Assembly: GCA_050747825.1 (NCBI GenBank)
Contig: JBOGJG010000067.1
Coordinates: forward strand, 1-14,872
Source of the DNA: JBOGJG01 sp050747825
Lineage (GTDB): Bacteria; Acidobacteriota; UBA6911; RPQK01; JBOGJG01
Reading direction: 5' to 3'
DNA: 14,872 nucleotides
Shown piece by piece: positions 13,001-14,872 of this stretch. The position numbers and the translations under genes are program-made. How positions within the stretch are numbered: the first letter of the stretch is position 1; every line of letters begins with the position of its first letter. The notes below the pieces were generated by a model. It worked only from the letters and a program-made list of their open reading frames with translations, made no database searches and was not told the DNA's origin.

Positions 13001-14730
13001 GAAGTGTCAAGTTCCCCCCGGGGTTGGTCCCCATCGCTCTTGCCGCATGGTTGTCTTTGGTGCGGGCTTCCGAATCGGACCTGTCGGTTAAACCGATTTT
13101 CGAAGAGATTCCTGCCTCGGTTTCGGGAATCACCTGGGTACATGAGAACGCCATGTCCGAGCAACGTTACCTTCCTGAGACTCTGGGGCCCGGCGCTGCC
13201 TTTCTGGACTACAACAATGATGGCTGGGTGGACCTCTACCTGGTCAATTATGGATCCTGCGATTTTTTCACGCCGCAGGAGCCGCTGCACAACGCTCTCT
13301 ACCGAAATAATGGGGACGGTACCTTCACTGATGTGACGAATGAGGCCGGTGTGCCAGGGGGAACGTTCGGTATGGGAGTGTCCGCAGGAGATTACGACAG
13401 CGACGGTTTCCCCGACCTTTTTATCACGGCCTACGGCAGGTGCATCCTTTACCGGAATAACGGTGACGGCACTTTCAGCGACGTGACCGTCAGCGCCGGA
13501 GTGGCCGCTCCCGGCTGGACGACCAGCGCCGTCTGGTTTGATTACGACAATGACGGCAAGCTGGATTTATTCGTGTGCAGCTTTGTCGAATACGGACTGA
13601 ATAAACACATCTTCTGCGGGGATAACCGTCTGGGGAAGCACTATTACTGTATTCCACGGGTTTTTAATCCTACCCCCAGCCTCCTGTTTCACAATGAGGG
13701 AGATGGGACTTTCAGTGAAGTCAGCGAAGGCACGGATATTGAGCGCGCCCTTGGAAAGGCTTTGGGCGTGGTAGCCACAGATATCAACAATGACGGCCTG
13801 ATGGACCTCTTCGTTGCCAATGACACCGTCCAGAATTTTCTATTTGTGAACAGGGGCCAAAATCAATGGGAAGAAGCGGGCCTGCCCTCGGAGGTCGGTT
13901 ACAGCACCAACGGGCAGCCGCGGTCCGGTATGGGCGTGGATGCCGCCGATTTCGACAATGACGGCTGGCAGGATCTTTTCGTCGCCAACGTCGATCAGGA
14001 AATGTTCTCGCTGTACCGGAATAACAGAGACGAGACTTTCCGCGATGTCGCCCATGCCAACGAAGTCGCTCAGGCGACTCGTCTGCTCAGCGGTTGGGGA
14101 CTGAAATTCTTCGATTTCGATCTGGACAGAGACATTGACCTGTTTCTGGCCAATGGCCACCCGGATGACATGATCGACCGATATGCCACCAATGTGACTT
14201 ACAAGATGCCGCTCCTGATCTTCGAAAATGATGGAAAACGACTGCATGAGATCAGCGCGAAAGCAGGCCCTATCTTTAAGCGGATGTTTCCAGCTCGCGG
14301 GTTGGCCGCCGGTGATTACAACAATGATGGCCGCCTGGATGTCGTGGTTGCCAATAACGGCGAAGCGCCCGTGCTGCTGCGAAATAACGCGGGAGAGCGG
14401 AATCATTGGCTGGGTGTCCGGCTGGTGGGTACTGAAAGCAATCGCGACGCTATCGGGGCGATGATCACCTGGTCATCCGGCGGTATTCAGAGCCGGCGCC
14501 TGAAGACCAGTGGAGGCAGCTATCTCTCCTCGCATGACCCTCGCGAAATCCTGGCTTTGGGCGCCGCCACAACGATTGACTGGCTGGAAATCAAGTGGCC
14601 TCAGCCGAGCGGCAAAGTAGAAAGGTTCACCGACCTGCCGATCGATCAATACATCACGATCGTGGAAGGGGAGGGAGTGGAGAGAGAGGGAGGGCATATG
14701 AAGGTTCGAGGTTCAAAACAGTCTGATTGA
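12997..14730 (+). CDS. Secreted FG-GAP repeat protein with ASPIC/UnbV domain (CRTAC1-like)
   Basis: A 577-residue exported protein. I chose ATG 12997; TTG 12982 is an in-frame alternative. Residues 1-26 form a signal peptide (KFPPGLVPIALAAWLSLVRA). Seven FG-GAP/VCBS-type units with calcium-binding DxDxDG loops follow between about 67 and 452: FLDYNNDGWVDLYL, GDYDSDGFPDLF, FDYDNDGKLDLF, TDINNDGLMDLF, ADFDNDGWQDLF, FDFDLDRDIDLF (a degenerate loop) and GDYNNDGRLDVV. They should fold as a beta-propeller. Residues about 475-555 are an ASPIC/UnbV domain (GAMITWSSGG, SGGSYLSSHDP, LEIKWPQPSGK). Such proteins are abundant in acidobacteria and planctomycetes, and their role is unknown, perhaps surface adhesion or binding. 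The last about 15 residues (EGEGVEREGGH onward) are purine-run encoded and end 1 nt before the insertion-sequence end. Confidence 0.93.
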   Translation: MRSVKFPPGLVPIALAAWLSLVRASESDLSVKPIFEEIPASVSGITWVHENAMSEQRYLPETLGPGAAFLDYNNDGWVDLYLVNYGSCDFFTPQEPLHNALYRNNGDGTFTDVTNEAGVPGGTFGMGVSAGDYDSDGFPDLFITAYGRCILYRNNGDGTFSDVTVSAGVAAPGWTTSAVWFDYDNDGKLDLFVCSFVEYGLNKHIFCGDNRLGKHYYCIPRVFNPTPSLLFHNEGDGTFSEVSEGTDIERALGKALGVVATDINNDGLMDLFVANDTVQNFLFVNRGQNQWEEAGLPSEVGYSTNGQPRSGMGVDAADFDNDGWQDLFVANVDQEMFSLYRNNRDETFRDVAHANEVAQATRLLSGWGLKFFDFDLDRDIDLFLANGHPDDMIDRYATNVTYKMPLLIFENDGKRLHEISAKAGPIFKRMFPARGLAAGDYNNDGRLDVVVANNGEAPVLLRNNAGERNHWLGVRLVGTESNRDAIGAMITWSSGGIQSRRLKTSGGSYLSSHDPREILALGAATTIDWLEIKWPQPSGKVERFTDLPIDQYITIVEGEGVEREGGHMKVRGSKQSD

Positions 14731-14731
14731 T

Positions 14732-14765
14732 CTAGTGCTTCGTAACATAAATAAGTGCGCTATCG
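14732..14765. repeat. Insertion-sequence terminal inverted repeat, right copy
   Basis: Reverse complement of 12065-12098 with one mismatch (T14736). It begins with CTAG (14732-14735), immediately after the FG-GAP gene stop. The orientation is opposite to the left copy, so the two ends face each other across the cargo genes. Confidence 0.85.
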
Positions 14766-14872
14766 TCGCGAGCGCCAGTGCCGCCGCGACCCGAAGGGCT
14801 GGGGCGCTTTGACCCGTCTTCAGCGTTGCTCGTCAGTTGCCTATTCCCGATAGGCGCCTTCCTCGCGCCTTG
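14732..14872 (-). mobile_element. End of a second insertion sequence, cut by the window edge
   Basis: Beyond the terminal repeat lie 107 nt with no recognisable transposase frame: the minus-strand frames carry stops or a low-complexity frame that reads through the repeat as SALIYVTKH, the same frame seen at the left copy (SALIYVTKP). This is consistent with the non-coding 3' end of the same element family in the opposite orientation. Whether a complete transposase follows cannot be seen. Confidence 0.7.

Noticed and set aside
13840..14406. Minus-strand 188-codon frame opposite the FG-GAP protein
   Set aside because: Shadow of the repetitive FG-GAP coding sequence; no motifs and no start signals.

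Overview
The window looks like a chromosomal accessory region of a moderately GC-rich, soil-type bacterium, most likely an acidobacterium. This is inferred from gene content: a fused transaldolase/glucose-6-phosphate isomerase, an Hsp20-type N-terminal module, a CRTAC1-type FG-GAP/UnbV secreted protein, diheme c-type cytochromes and an ECF sigma factor. No rRNA, tRNA or CRISPR array was seen.

Left part (1-5847, all minus strand): a tightly packed operon. Transcription runs right to left through a broken leader ORF, a Rieske ferredoxin, an FAD/NAD(P) oxidoreductase, a ROK-kinase/transketolase chimera, tal-pgi, a HAD phosphatase and the first 57 codons of gnd. Genes are separated by 31 nt or less or overlap, so they are probably co-transcribed. 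The theme is glucose phosphorylation plus the pentose phosphate pathway, preceded by a small redox pair.

Middle (5879-9747): a shortened Hsp20-like gene, an Hsp20-type N-terminal remnant that reads in frame into a diheme cytochrome c lipoprotein gene, a truncated convergent paralogue of that cytochrome, and an ECF sigma factor with a good candidate promoter and no visible anti-sigma gene.

Right-middle (9814-11800, minus strand): a SemiSWEET-like PQ-loop protein, a decayed universal stress protein gene, a DoxX-like membrane protein, and the frameshifted tail of an unidentified gene.

Right end (11768-14872): two inverted copies of the same 34-nt insertion-sequence end flank a HAD/beta-phosphoglucomutase-like gene and a secreted FG-GAP/UnbV protein. 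The left copy belongs to a gutted element that keeps only about 90 residues of transposase.

The most striking property is the number of genes that keep a good start or end but have lost their middle: ROK::tkt, gnd, the leader ORF, the Hsp20 pieces, the cytochrome paralogue, the usp gene, the 11.5-kb tail and the transposase. Either this locus has undergone repeated internal deletions, or the assembly has dropped segments. I found no clearly new biological system; the deletion pattern and the IS-bracketed cargo are what deserve checking.
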